Positions 1 through 7,053 of a stretch of 45,176 nucleotides of DNA are shown one piece after another. This stretch comes from RGIG3528 sp045629005 (GTDB lineage: Bacteria > Bacillota > Clostridia > Lachnospirales > Lachnospiraceae). The first letter of the stretch is position 1. Every line of letters begins with the position of its first letter. The stretch spans positions 1-45,176 of the forward strand of contig JAZQQJ010000007.1 in assembly GCA_045629005.1 (NCBI GenBank), written 5' to 3'. The notes beneath the pieces are model-generated. The model searched no databases. It saw only the letters and a program-made list of their open reading frames with translations, and had not been told where the DNA came from. The position numbers and the translations under genes are program-made.

Positions 1-444
1 TCTCTTGCAAAAGAGATTGATACCCTTGAGAAAGAGATTAATAAACTGATTGATGAAGTTAACCCTCATTACATGTCCATTCCTGGAATAGGACCATTAT
101 CAGCTGCTGTAATCTATTCAGAATACGGTGATATATCTAACTTTTCTAATCCCGGACAAATGCTTGCATTTGCTGCAATAGAACCTGGTATCAATGAATC
201 TGGTACCGAATCACACGGAGGCAGAATGGTTAAGCGCGGATCATCTCAACTCCGTTATACATTGATTAATTGTTGCCTTCCTTTAATCCGTTTTGATATG
301 ACATTTGCAACTTACTATGCTAAGAAACGCAGAGAAAGCAAACCTCATCGAGTAGCTATTACTCATGTAGCAAAAAAGCTTATTAGAGTCATCTATGCAT
401 TGGAGAGGCAGGACATCGACTTTAATACACAAAAGCTTCATTAA
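1..444 (+). CDS. IS110-family transposase, C-terminal part (5' end outside window)
   Basis: The reading frame is open from base 1, so the gene begins upstream of the window; an internal ATG lies at 73. The visible 147 residues match the C-terminal Transposase_20 region of IS110-family DEDD recombinases. They carry the helix-hairpin-helix-like stretch IPGIGPLSAAVIYSEYG, then GINESGTESHGG and KRGSSQLRYTL, which holds the conserved serine region of the family, and a basic tail. IS110 enzymes act as tetramers and are guided by a bridge RNA encoded in the element's own non-coding end. The DEDD catalytic domain cannot be checked because it lies outside the window. Nothing visible interrupts this frame. 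Confidence 0.9.
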   Translation, partial: SLAKEIDTLEKEINKLIDEVNPHYMSIPGIGPLSAAVIYSEYGDISNFSNPGQMLAFAAIEPGINESGTESHGGRMVKRGSSQLRYTLINCCLPLIRFDMTFATYYAKKRRESKPHRVAITHVAKKLIRVIYALERQDIDFNTQKLH

Positions 445-470
445 AGCTCAACTATTCTAAGTTGATTGCC

Positions 471-498
471 CCATCTGAAATACGATGTGTTCAGATGG
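471..498 (+). terminator. 9-bp perfect hairpin after the IS110 transposase
   Basis: CCATCTGAA (471-479) pairs with TTCAGATGG (490-498) around a 10-base loop and is followed by TTTATT. It could terminate transposase transcription or be part of a structured end RNA. The U-tract is short, so termination is only moderately supported. Confidence 0.5.
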
Positions 499-607
499 TT
501 TATTAAGGTTACCCATTTTTACAAATCAAAAAATCTTCAAAAACCTCTTGACTGTTTATAGTTTGTCACCTCTTAAGCTTCATCTGATTAATTCTGAAAA
601 TTCGAAT

Positions 608-1144
608 CTAACAATCTTTAATATATTTATCAGACCATAACTGCACTTCGACATATTGTTTTCCAATAGACTTAAGAAAATCGTCAAATGTTCCTGTTTG
701 TTCTGATAGCAATTCTTCCATATCTCGCATGCGCAATAACTTAACCGAACCATTTCTTCCGTATTCCGCCCCACTGTCTCCAAGGGTAAAACTGATATGT
801 TTTTCATCAATTCCCGCTATTGGTATTCTGGTTTCAATGCCATTTCCAAACCATTCTTGCAAATAATAGCTACCTTCAATTACAAATGATAATGGATGAT
901 CTGTCTCCGGCTCCCCACCAAGCGAAATGAATTCATTATACAAGTACCTATCCTGAGCCACCCTTAATTTATAATAATTTTCAAAGTCTGCGAATCTATA
1001 AAAAGCAGTAGTCTCGGGATGGGCATCCGATAACTCCTTTGCCATTTTGAAAGCCTCTTCTTTAGTCAGTCGCATTATATTCTTCAATGGTACACAGTCA
1101 GGATGGCAATAATTAATCAACATCATTTTATTCAATTCAATCAT
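608..1144 (-). CDS. hypothetical protein, 178 aa
   Basis: I do not recognise this protein. It is soluble and acidic, with no signal peptide or membrane segment. The N-terminal part has the helix KEEAFKMAKELSDAHPE and the aromatic-rich stretch TAFYRFADFENYYKLR. The middle has SLGGEPETDHPLSFVIEGSY, and the C-terminus ends in a charged region. The start is supported by a strong AGGAGGAC ribosome-binding site 7-9 bases upstream (near 1153-1158). It is the last gene before the IS110 3' end, and no clear terminator separates the two. A role as a small cytoplasmic or immunity-type protein is possible but not shown. Confidence 0.75.
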   Translation of the reverse strand: MIELNKMMLINYCHPDCVPLKNIMRLTKEEAFKMAKELSDAHPETTAFYRFADFENYYKLRVAQDRYLYNEFISLGGEPETDHPLSFVIEGSYYLQEWFGNGIETRIPIAGIDEKHISFTLGDSGAEYGRNGSVKLLRMRDMEELLSEQTGTFDDFLKSIGKQYVEVQLWSDKYIKDC

Positions 1145-1205
1145 TTATTATTGTCCTCCTTTAAGTCAAGAGAATTGGCATTTTAACACATATCCTGACT
1201 GTACA

Positions 1206-1685
1206 TCAAAACAACGACAGTATTCCTGCTAAGATCGCAGCCAAAATTGGGAACAATATAATTGTCCCAATCCATTTTCTTATCAGTGTTTTCTTCGGAA
1301 CATAAGGCATTAAATCCTCTGTTCCGGGGATGATCCATGCTTTAGTTTTTCCAACCCAGAACCAGTCAATAAATATCCTGTCAAAAACGCCGTCTATCAG
1401 TAAGATAATCAGGATTTGGATAAACGAATCTCTGAAGCCCCTTGCTCCATTAATAAAATAAACCATAACAGGTACAAGAATAAACAGCGGAATAAACAAG
1501 CATGCACCTGCAATCGCGTAGTCTTTCTTAATCTTTTCCTTTGTTGTAAGCCCCCGTTCGATTACTCTTTCTTGGACTTCTTTTTCATAAAAATACACAC
1601 CACCGACAGGCCCATTAGATATTCCGACAACGCATACAAGCATCATCAGAAAGCACATAACCAATCCTTCGATTATCAGTAACAT
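1206..1685 (-). CDS. hypothetical integral membrane protein, 159 aa
   Basis: About four hydrophobic segments are visible: one at the extreme N-terminus, one near residues 56-78, one near 88-108 (IQILIILLIDGVFDRIFIDWF) and one at the C-terminus (IIL...ILAAILAGILSLF). A charged loop at about 34-54 (KEVQERVIERGLTTKEKIKK) lies after the first segment. I recognise no family. AAGGGG lies upstream of the ATG. It follows the HAD gene after 26 bases and so probably shares its transcript. Confidence 0.7.
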   Translation of the reverse strand: MLLIIEGLVMCFLMMLVCVVGISNGPVGGVYFYEKEVQERVIERGLTTKEKIKKDYAIAGACLFIPLFILVPVMVYFINGARGFRDSFIQILIILLIDGVFDRIFIDWFWVGKTKAWIIPGTEDLMPYVPKKTLIRKWIGTIILFPILAAILAGILSLF

Positions 1686-1711
1686 TACTATGTCCCCTTG
1701 GTTTTATTGTT

Positions 1712-2425
1712 TTAAGCTTTTCTCAGGGCATCAACAATCTCCCCAAGCTGCTTCATTTCGGAAATACTGTAGGTTGCAAGTTGCAGCTCATCTATTTCAT
1801 TTTTTCTGTTAATCCATGCCACTGCAATGCCTGCCCCGCTTGCGCCTTTTACATCCGTCTCGTACATATCACCCACGAAAATAATATCTTCTTTTGATTC
1901 ATTCGGATTTTGATGTAAAACCGTATCTATCACCATATCAAATAATTGTTTGCAAGGCTTAATTCTTCCAAAATCTGCGCTGGACCATAATCCTGAAAAA
2001 TACTTTCCGATGCCAAACCTATTAAGTACCTCCATAAGAGCAGGCCCGCTGAATCCGCTGTTTGAAAGCACGTACATCGGAATATGTTTATCACTGCATT
2101 TTTCCAGTAAGGAAACGAGTCCCGGCACGAGCTCCATATCATTGCATAGCATGAGAAAATCCGCTTCTTCCTCTACTGCCATAGGCACAACACTTCCGCC
2201 ATATTTTTCTGCGTAAAGCGGAAGTTCCTCCTTAACAAAAGCAAACTCCTTTCCCTCACCATGGAGCCTCAGCAAATGCTGAAATAATTCCTCACCATAT
2301 GCTTTTATATCTTCGAAGGAACATTTGTCCTGATAATACTTCTCCCACATTGGCTTTAAGCCACGGTTGAAATCTATGCTTTTGTTATTGAGTAATGTTT
2401 CAAAGAAATCAAAAATTAAAATCAT
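1712..2425 (-). CDS. HAD-superfamily hydrolase, haloacid-dehalogenase-like
   Basis: This 237-residue protein starts with MILIFDFFETLLN, the HAD motif I with the nucleophile Asp6. It then has YVLSNSGFSG (motif II Ser/Thr), a lysine in GRIKPCKQLF (motif III) and IIFVGDMYETDVKGASGAG (motif IV). In motif I the usual second Asp (DxD) is replaced by Phe (D-F-F). That change is typical of dehalogenase-like and some nucleotidase-like HAD proteins rather than classical phosphatases. The substrate is unknown. It sits 14 bases after the VWA gene and probably belongs to the same transcript. The Shine-Dalgarno (AGAGG) is weak. Confidence 0.85.
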   Translation of the reverse strand: MILIFDFFETLLNNKSIDFNRGLKPMWEKYYQDKCSFEDIKAYGEELFQHLLRLHGEGKEFAFVKEELPLYAEKYGGSVVPMAVEEEADFLMLCNDMELVPGLVSLLEKCSDKHIPMYVLSNSGFSGPALMEVLNRFGIGKYFSGLWSSADFGRIKPCKQLFDMVIDTVLHQNPNESKEDIIFVGDMYETDVKGASGAGIAVAWINRKNEIDELQLATYSISEMKQLGEIVDALRKA

Positions 2426-2439
2426 ATTCTAATATGCCT

Positions 2440-3111
2440 CTACCTTTTACTTCTTAATTCAAAGTCCTGATCTATTTCTTCTTTCCAAGCGCCTCCATCA
2501 AACGCCTCGGCCATATCTGCGGTTTTGCACCTTCTGGCACGGGATACTGCCTCTTCCAAAACCCTGAAATTAAGCGCAGTTCCTTTCTTGTCACAGTTAT
2601 AGTTTGCAGCTCTGTCCCTGCTTATGCCCATACTCCCGGCCACCTCAATCGCATCAATGTTTGCACCAAGAAAAAGGAATTCCCAATTGTTCTTTTCCTT
2701 AGCTTGTTCAACCATCTTCTTGACCTTCCTGATATCGTATTTTCGGCTTGCATTTTCAAGTCCGTCGGTAGTGATAACAAATAGTGTCTTTGCCGGCCTG
2801 TCCTCCTCACGAATGTACTTGTGGACATTTTCGATGTGATGAATGGCTCCGCCAACAGCATCAAGAAGTGCTGTGCATCCTCGTACGTAATAGTCATCTT
2901 CAGTCAGCTTTTTAACTTCGGAAATGTCGGCTCTGTCGTGTATTACTTCACTGACATCATCAAAAAGCACTGTTGAAACCAGCGCATCACCATCTTCCTT
3001 CTGCTGTTTCGCAATCATGGAATTGAATCCGCCGATTGTGTCCGACTCAAGCCCACCCATGGATCCGCTTCTGTCAAGAATAAATACAAGTTCAGTTAAA
3101 TTGTTGTTCAT
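2440..3111 (-). CDS. von Willebrand factor A (VWA) domain protein, cytoplasmic
   Basis: The 223-residue protein is essentially one VWA domain. The metal-ion-dependent adhesion site is DRSGSM at residues 13-18, a Thr lies in the RGCTALLDAVGG region, and the Asp is in VITTDGLENAS. There is no signal peptide, so it acts in the cytoplasm, probably as a metal-dependent protein-binding module. A GGAGG site lies 8 bases before the ATG. Upstream lie the 35-bp dyad array and then the HTH-like gene, all on one strand, so the two may work together. The C-terminus is charged and ends in RSKR. Confidence 0.88.
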   Translation of the reverse strand: MNNNLTELVFILDRSGSMGGLESDTIGGFNSMIAKQQKEDGDALVSTVLFDDVSEVIHDRADISEVKKLTEDDYYVRGCTALLDAVGGAIHHIENVHKYIREEDRPAKTLFVITTDGLENASRKYDIRKVKKMVEQAKEKNNWEFLFLGANIDAIEVAGSMGISRDRAANYNCDKKGTALNFRVLEEAVSRARRCKTADMAEAFDGGAWKEEIDQDFELRSKR

Positions 3112-3222
3112 TATGATTACCTCCGTAAATTAAGCTTTTCGCTTGTTTCTGAGGTAATCATACAGGAATGGTATATTTGTTTGGTCACTTGTCGGGCGAC
3201 AATTATCAGTTTGAGTCTCAAT

Positions 3223-3467
3223 TAGCGGTCGCCGACCTATTACGTCTGTGCTCATGGCGTCAGCCGCTGGCCTATTATGTCTTCGAGCCTTACGTCAGCC
3301 GCTGGCCTATTATGTCTGTGCTCATTGCGTCAGCCGCTGACCTATTATGTCTGTGCTCATTGCGTCAGCCGCTGACCTATTATGTCTGTGCTCATTGCGT
3401 CAGCCGCTGACCTATTATATCTTCGAGCCTTACGTCAGCCGCTGGCCCTCTACGTTTGTGAGCCCAA
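3223..3467. repeat. 35-bp tandem array, seven copies, each with a short dyad
   Basis: Copies start at exactly 35-base steps: 3223 (divergent), 3258, 3293, 3328, 3363, 3398 and 3433. The core GTCAGCCGCTGAC is a perfect 6-bp dyad around one base; some copies have a G:T-tolerated variant ending in CTGGC. Two tail types alternate, one containing CTGTGCTCATTG and the other CTTCGAGCCTTA. The final copy runs into the 3' end of the HTH-like gene (stop at 3450). The array lies between the HTH gene and the VWA gene, so it would be transcribed if they form one unit. With no unique spacers, it is not a CRISPR. Confidence 0.9.
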
Positions 3468-4295
3468 GAGCTGCTCACCATGTTCATAGAGCGCATTATT
3501 AATTTCGTAAATATCGTAGGCATCTCTTTCGATAAAGAATTGAACTATAATGTCACGCTTACTGCACGGCGAAAGCGCAAACCCTGCCCTTGAAATAAGG
3601 TCCTTTGTCTCATCAAGATTAAGCCTTAGCGCAACAGCAAGCGCCAATGCCGTTGCTTTGCTGGGATTTTTAGTTGTTCCGCATTTCAGTTTGGAGAAAG
3701 CCTTTCTGTCAAGATTTGCTCTTTTCTGCACTTCTACATCGGATATGCCTTTTTCATCGGCGAAAGAAAACACAAGTTCCATAAAGGATTTGTCTATATT
3801 TCCAATAACTTCGTCAAGCGTGCGCCCGGTTTTTTGAGGTGCACAAACGCTGTCACAAACATCCTTCGGCTCAGCTGCGTCGTAAAGATCCTTTGGATTT
3901 GGAGTTTCAAGTGAATTATCACAAGTAGCCTCAGGCTTTGAAACCTCAAGGTTTACAGCTGACGCAAATGATAATTGCTCTCTTCTGCCAAGTGCTCCCG
4001 CTCCGCTTGTTTTCGAAAAAGGAAGCGCATCCTTTCCCGTGCGCACCTCCGAAGCATGAGGTTCCATTACATGTTGTTTTTCCGAACGCTGTTCACTTAA
4101 ATACTGTTTTTTGATATTCTCTTGTGCTGCATATTCTTCTGCTGCACACTGTTCTACTGAATGCCGTTCTTCGATATTCTCTTCTGTTGCATATTCTTCT
4201 GTTGCATACTGTTCTTCGATATAGTGTTCTGCTATGTATGCATTCAGTTCAGCTTTTATTTTTTTGTTTATTCTATGAAAAAGTTGAAATGACAT
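3450..4295 (-). CDS. helix-turn-helix-like protein with Glu-rich repetitive N-terminus
   Basis: The start is placed at the ATG of MSFQLFHRI (4295), which has AAAGGCG upstream. The longer frame to 4376 has no ribosome site and enters the repeat region. The 281-residue protein has three parts. Residues about 20-90 are low-complexity and Glu/Tyr/Ala/Gln-rich (units like YATEEYATEENIEE). A Pro/Ala/Lys linker follows. The C-terminal domain of about 110 residues has a helix-turn-helix-like run, GISDVEVQKRANLDRKAFSK followed by a NPSKATALALAVAL helix. This resembles the small XRE-like domain found beside VWA genes in Firmicutes. DNA or RNA binding is inferred only. Confidence 0.7.
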   Translation of the reverse strand: MSFQLFHRINKKIKAELNAYIAEHYIEEQYATEEYATEENIEERHSVEQCAAEEYAAQENIKKQYLSEQRSEKQHVMEPHASEVRTGKDALPFSKTSGAGALGRREQLSFASAVNLEVSKPEATCDNSLETPNPKDLYDAAEPKDVCDSVCAPQKTGRTLDEVIGNIDKSFMELVFSFADEKGISDVEVQKRANLDRKAFSKLKCGTTKNPSKATALALAVALRLNLDETKDLISRAGFALSPCSKRDIIVQFFIERDAYDIYEINNALYEHGEQLLGSQT

Positions 4296-4388
4296 GTTAT
4301 CGCCTTTCCGGTATTTTTTTTCGACACCCCCATTATTTAAATATAGTATACACTTTTCTACGAATACAAGCCACAAAAAACTACGATG

Positions 4389-4802
4389 CCTAATCCGCGG
4401 CGCAAATTAGGTATAAACGAACGATTTCGCCGCGTCTTGCCTAAAGTTTCGCCGGCATTAGGTACAGGCGAGCTTTTTTCGCATTCTATGCCTAAAATCT
4501 CGCAGGCGTTAGGTACAGCAAGCGGGATTCGGCCCTTTATGCCTAATCCGCGGCACAAATTAGGTATAAACGAACGATTTCGCCGCGTCTTACCTAAAAT
4601 CTCGCAAGCATTAGGTACAGGCGAGCTTTTTTCGCATTCTATGCCTAAAGTTTCGCAGGCGTTAGGTACAGCAAGCGGGATTCGGCCCTTTATGCCTAAT
4701 CCGCGGCGCAAATTAGGTATAAACGAACGATTTCGCCGCGTCTTACCTAAAGTTTCGCAGGCATTAGGTACAGGCGAGCTTTTTCGCATTCTATGCCTAA
4801 AA
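4389..4802. repeat. 51-bp tandem dyad array (23-bp element plus 28-bp spacer) with 153-bp superperiod
   Basis: Eight complete 23-bp elements start at 4389, 4440, 4491, 4542, 4593, 4644, 4695 and 4746, with a truncated ninth near 4795. Each begins with CCTAA and ends with TTAGG; the first type, CCTAAT...ATTAGG, has 6-bp arms. Spacers are 28 bases (the last is 27). Only three spacer sequences occur, in strict order, giving a superunit of three elements (153 bp) repeated about 2.7 times. Because 51 is a multiple of three, long open frames exist on both strands. They have no ribosome sites and I do not call them genes. Confidence 0.92.
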
Positions 4803-4805
4803 AAA

Positions 4806-4837
4806 GCCCGAGCGGGAGCTGTTGTTCCCGCACGGGC
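4806..4837 (-). terminator. rho-independent terminator of the catabolic operon
   Basis: GCCCG plus GCGGGA (4806-4817) pairs with TCCCGC plus CGGGC (4826-4837), with a single A:A mismatch and an 8-base loop. On the minus strand the stem is followed at once by a run of seven T (complement of 4799-4805). It lies about 105 bases after the stop of the last operon gene. Confidence 0.85.
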
Positions 4838-4844
4838 CGTGGAA

Positions 4845-4920
4845 TCTACGCTAAGGCTGTGTCTACGCTTAAGCTATGTCTACGCTTAGGCTATGTCTAC
4901 GCCTATGCTGTATCTACGCT
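4845..4920. repeat. 17-bp tandem repeat, five copies
   Basis: TCTACGC begins at 4845, 4862, 4879, 4896 and 4913, exactly 17 bases apart. The consensus is TCTACGCTTAGGCTATG, and the last copy is partial. The array sits between the two terminator-like hairpins downstream of the metallophosphoesterase gene. No start codon or ribosome site accompanies it. Confidence 0.9.
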
Positions 4921-4921
4921 A

Positions 4922-4941
4922 AAATAGGCGTCTGCCTATTT
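4922..4941 (-). terminator. 8-bp hairpin directly after the operon's last stop codon
   Basis: AAATAGGC (4922-4929) pairs perfectly with GCCTATTT (4934-4941) around GTCT, and TTTT follows on the minus strand. It abuts the stop codon at 4943. It may be a weak first terminator, or an mRNA 3'-end stabiliser upstream of the stronger hairpin at 4806-4837. Confidence 0.55.
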
Positions 4942-4942
4942 C

Positions 4943-6193
4943 CTATCTGTATAATGCATTTATTGCTTCCTGCTCGTCGGGGTAAAGGTCTGCATTGTGG
5001 ACCTGCTCCATTGAGAACGAGCCGTCTGTCGAAACGGTATATCTCGTGAAGCCTTGCATAAGCCTATCCGCAAGCTTCTTGGAAACAAGGTTATAGCTTG
5101 AGTAGCCTGAAGACTCGTTGTATGCAAGAATAATGCCTTTGTAGCTCAAAATGAAATCATTGATGTGGTCGTGGCCGGATACGAAGGTGTCTGTCGAGCC
5201 GGCTTTAAGTATAGCATCAAAGAAACCACTGTTATGACCTGAGAAGCATATTGTTTCGCGGCGCTGACCGGCAATTATGAAGTCCCCGTCAGCATCCGGA
5301 ACATTATAGACGGGCACGTTCTGTGTCGGCTCATCTTCTCCGGTAAGCTTGTCATAGGCAAGCTTATATTCCGGAAGCGGAATGTGATCGAAAATAGTTG
5401 ATTTTACAGGTGTGCCGTTAAGCTCATTAATCTTCTCAACAGTCTCTGTGTACCATGTTATCTGGCTTTCCTTGACGTAGTCATAATCGTTGTGATCTTT
5501 GTCAGTGAACTCTGCGTCATACTTTAACAAATCCTCTTCGCTCATGTCCGAGCCGCCGTCAATGAAGTAAAGCGAACGCACAATGTTCTCCTTGGAATCA
5601 AGCAGATTTATTACATGGTTTCCGTTGCCCCAGACAGTTTCACCCGCTGATGTTGTTTTTACACTTGCATCAACGAGGCAGTGCGGATACTTTGAAAACA
5701 GCTTAACCATCGACTTTCTGCTTACACTCCAGATGTTGTCACCCTCATGATTACCAAGAACGAAGTCCCAGTATACGCCAAGCTCTTCCATTGTTTTTGC
5801 CAGCTGTTTGGCGCGTTTTCTGTTAATGCCTGCCGTAATGTTGTCACCAACAAAGATAACAAGGTCAGGCTTCTCATTAACGATATTTTTTACGAGGTGT
5901 TCAAAGGTGACGTCGCCCTTTTCCTGTTTGGCATCAAGATGTACGTCGGTAAAGCCTATGATTTTGAACTCCGAATCAACAGCGTTTCCGTTCGCATCCC
6001 TTTTAATAAGCGATGTATAGCCGCCCTTGTCCACAACATAAACGTTGTAATCGGGATTTGTTTTTATTAATGATTTGTCAAATTTATAAGTTACAGGAAG
6101 AATGAACATGACATATATCCCCGCAAATAATACAATGCAAGCAACCACCGCCAATATAATCCGCACGATTACTTTCTTCTTTTTCTTTTCCAT
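4943..6193 (-). CDS. membrane-anchored metallophosphoesterase (calcineurin-like)
   Basis: The start is set at the ATG of MEKKKKK (6193), which has AGGAG ten bases upstream. An in-frame extension to 6262 has no such site. The 416-residue protein has a Lys-rich N-terminus and one membrane segment (about 8-31), so the catalytic domain is predicted to face outside. The metal-site motifs are in order: DVHLD (motif D-x-H), VFVGDN, VLGNHE, FDHIPLPEY and SGHDH. The substrate could be a phosphomonoester or phosphodiester. It is the last gene of the ten-gene operon, 86 bases after the lipoprotein gene, and two terminator hairpins follow it. Confidence 0.9.
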   Translation of the reverse strand: MEKKKKKVIVRIILAVVACIVLFAGIYVMFILPVTYKFDKSLIKTNPDYNVYVVDKGGYTSLIKRDANGNAVDSEFKIIGFTDVHLDAKQEKGDVTFEHLVKNIVNEKPDLVIFVGDNITAGINRKRAKQLAKTMEELGVYWDFVLGNHEGDNIWSVSRKSMVKLFSKYPHCLVDASVKTTSAGETVWGNGNHVINLLDSKENIVRSLYFIDGGSDMSEEDLLKYDAEFTDKDHNDYDYVKESQITWYTETVEKINELNGTPVKSTIFDHIPLPEYKLAYDKLTGEDEPTQNVPVYNVPDADGDFIIAGQRRETICFSGHNSGFFDAILKAGSTDTFVSGHDHINDFILSYKGIILAYNESSGYSSYNLVSKKLADRLMQGFTRYTVSTDGSFSMEQVHNADLYPDEQEAINALYR

Positions 6194-6279
6194 GCTGTCA
6201 GAACTCCTTTCATACCGGATAACTAAGTTTTTTAAGAAACTTCTCTCCTTCCGAATGGCCACACGTTCTATGCTACTCC

Positions 6280-7053
6280 TTATTTTTCCGGATGATTAAA
6301 TGCTTCAACAGCCTCAATCATCATTTCAAGGTTGAACATGTCTTCAAAGCTCTTGGAGTCAGCTGCCGTACAGTACTTGTCATAAGCGGCTTTGCAAAGC
6401 TTGTAACCATCACCGCTGCCTGAAGCAAAGCCTTCAAACAAAGCTTCCGTTTCAACAGGAGACTTCACTGTAAACTTCAGGTTTTCAATCACATCATCCT
6501 TGTTGCTCTGGTCAAAAATTGCAACAAACTGCATAACATCACTCTGAACATCGAACTTGAAATCCCGCATGCCTTCTATGGACTTAAGAGCTCCCTCGTA
6601 TGTCATTTTCATGTTTGATGCACGGTAGTCAACGCACTTCACCATTCCTGCAATATATTTCTTTGAGTAAGTGGGTGCGTCCTTAAGCCATCCGTCACGT
6701 GCAATCCAGACACCCTTAATATCACCGTTTTCCTCGAATGTATCTACGAAAACAACAGTAATGGCTGTGTCGGTTTTAATTCTTGCTATCTCCTTAACGG
6801 GAATGTACGCAATGTCAATTCCCTGCTTGTTAAGATTTATTTTTTCAAAGACTTCATCAACATCCTCAGGGAAAAATGCATATGTCGATACGCCGCCAAG
6901 TGATTTTGCGACGTTTGTAAGGTACAGGCTGAGGCCTGCCGTAGACTCTTCTACACCAACGTTAACATACTTATTTTCCTTACCGCAGCCTGCGAAAAGA
7001 AGAATAACAAGCAAAAGACATAATGTTACAGAAAATAATTTATTTTTTTTCAT
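6280..7053 (-). CDS. solute-binding-like lipoprotein
   Basis: This 257-residue protein has a lipoprotein signal peptide with lipobox LFAGC, lipidated at Cys23. The mature part starts with YVNVGVEESTAGLSLYLTN. It resembles NMT1/SsuA-type periplasmic binding proteins: an N-terminal beta-alpha start, then DIAYIPVKEIA and TAITVVFVDTF, and a helical C-terminal half. No ABC permease or ATPase lies nearby, so it may feed another system or act as a sensor or chaperone for substrate. Its ATG overlaps the TGA of the symporter gene by four bases, which suggests translational coupling. Confidence 0.75.
   Translation of the reverse strand: MKKNKLFSVTLCLLLVILLFAGCGKENKYVNVGVEESTAGLSLYLTNVAKSLGGVSTYAFFPEDVDEVFEKINLNKQGIDIAYIPVKEIARIKTDTAITVVFVDTFEENGDIKGVWIARDGWLKDAPTYSKKYIAGMVKCVDYRASNMKMTYEGALKSIEGMRDFKFDVQSDVMQFVAIFDQSNKDDVIENLKFTVKSPVETEALFEGFASGSGDGYKLCKAAYDKYCTAADSKSFEDMFNLEMMIEAVEAFNHPEK

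Larger units (their letters stand above)
1..560 (+). mobile_element. IS110-family insertion sequence, right part
   Basis: This is the transposase 3' end plus its downstream non-coding flank. IS110 elements often lack terminal inverted repeats, so the right boundary cannot be placed by eye. I estimate it before the convergent gene that ends at 608. The flank contains a perfect 9-bp hairpin and AT-rich sequence up to about 560. In the IS1111 subgroup the bridge RNA lies downstream of the transposase, so this flank could hold it, but the subgroup is not determined. Confidence 0.55.

Noticed and set aside
3168..3410. An 80-aa protein within the 35-bp array
   Set aside because: It consists only of repeat units and has no ribosome site.
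4296..4376. N-terminal extension of the HTH-like protein
   Set aside because: The internal ATG at 4295 has a ribosome site; the extension lies next to the array and reads as leader sequence.
4389..4802. CRISPR array (23-bp repeats, 28-bp spacers)
   Set aside because: The spacers are not unique; only three occur, in repeating order, and the repeats vary internally. No cas genes are in the window.
4358..4889. Protein-coding genes on both strands across the 51-bp array (17-aa repeats)
   Set aside because: The open frames follow from a unit length divisible by three. No ribosome-binding site or independent domain supports them.
6194..6262. N-terminal extension of the membrane-anchored metallophosphoesterase
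   Set aside because: AGGAG lies ten bases before the ATG at 6193, and the extension would place charged sequence ahead of the membrane anchor.
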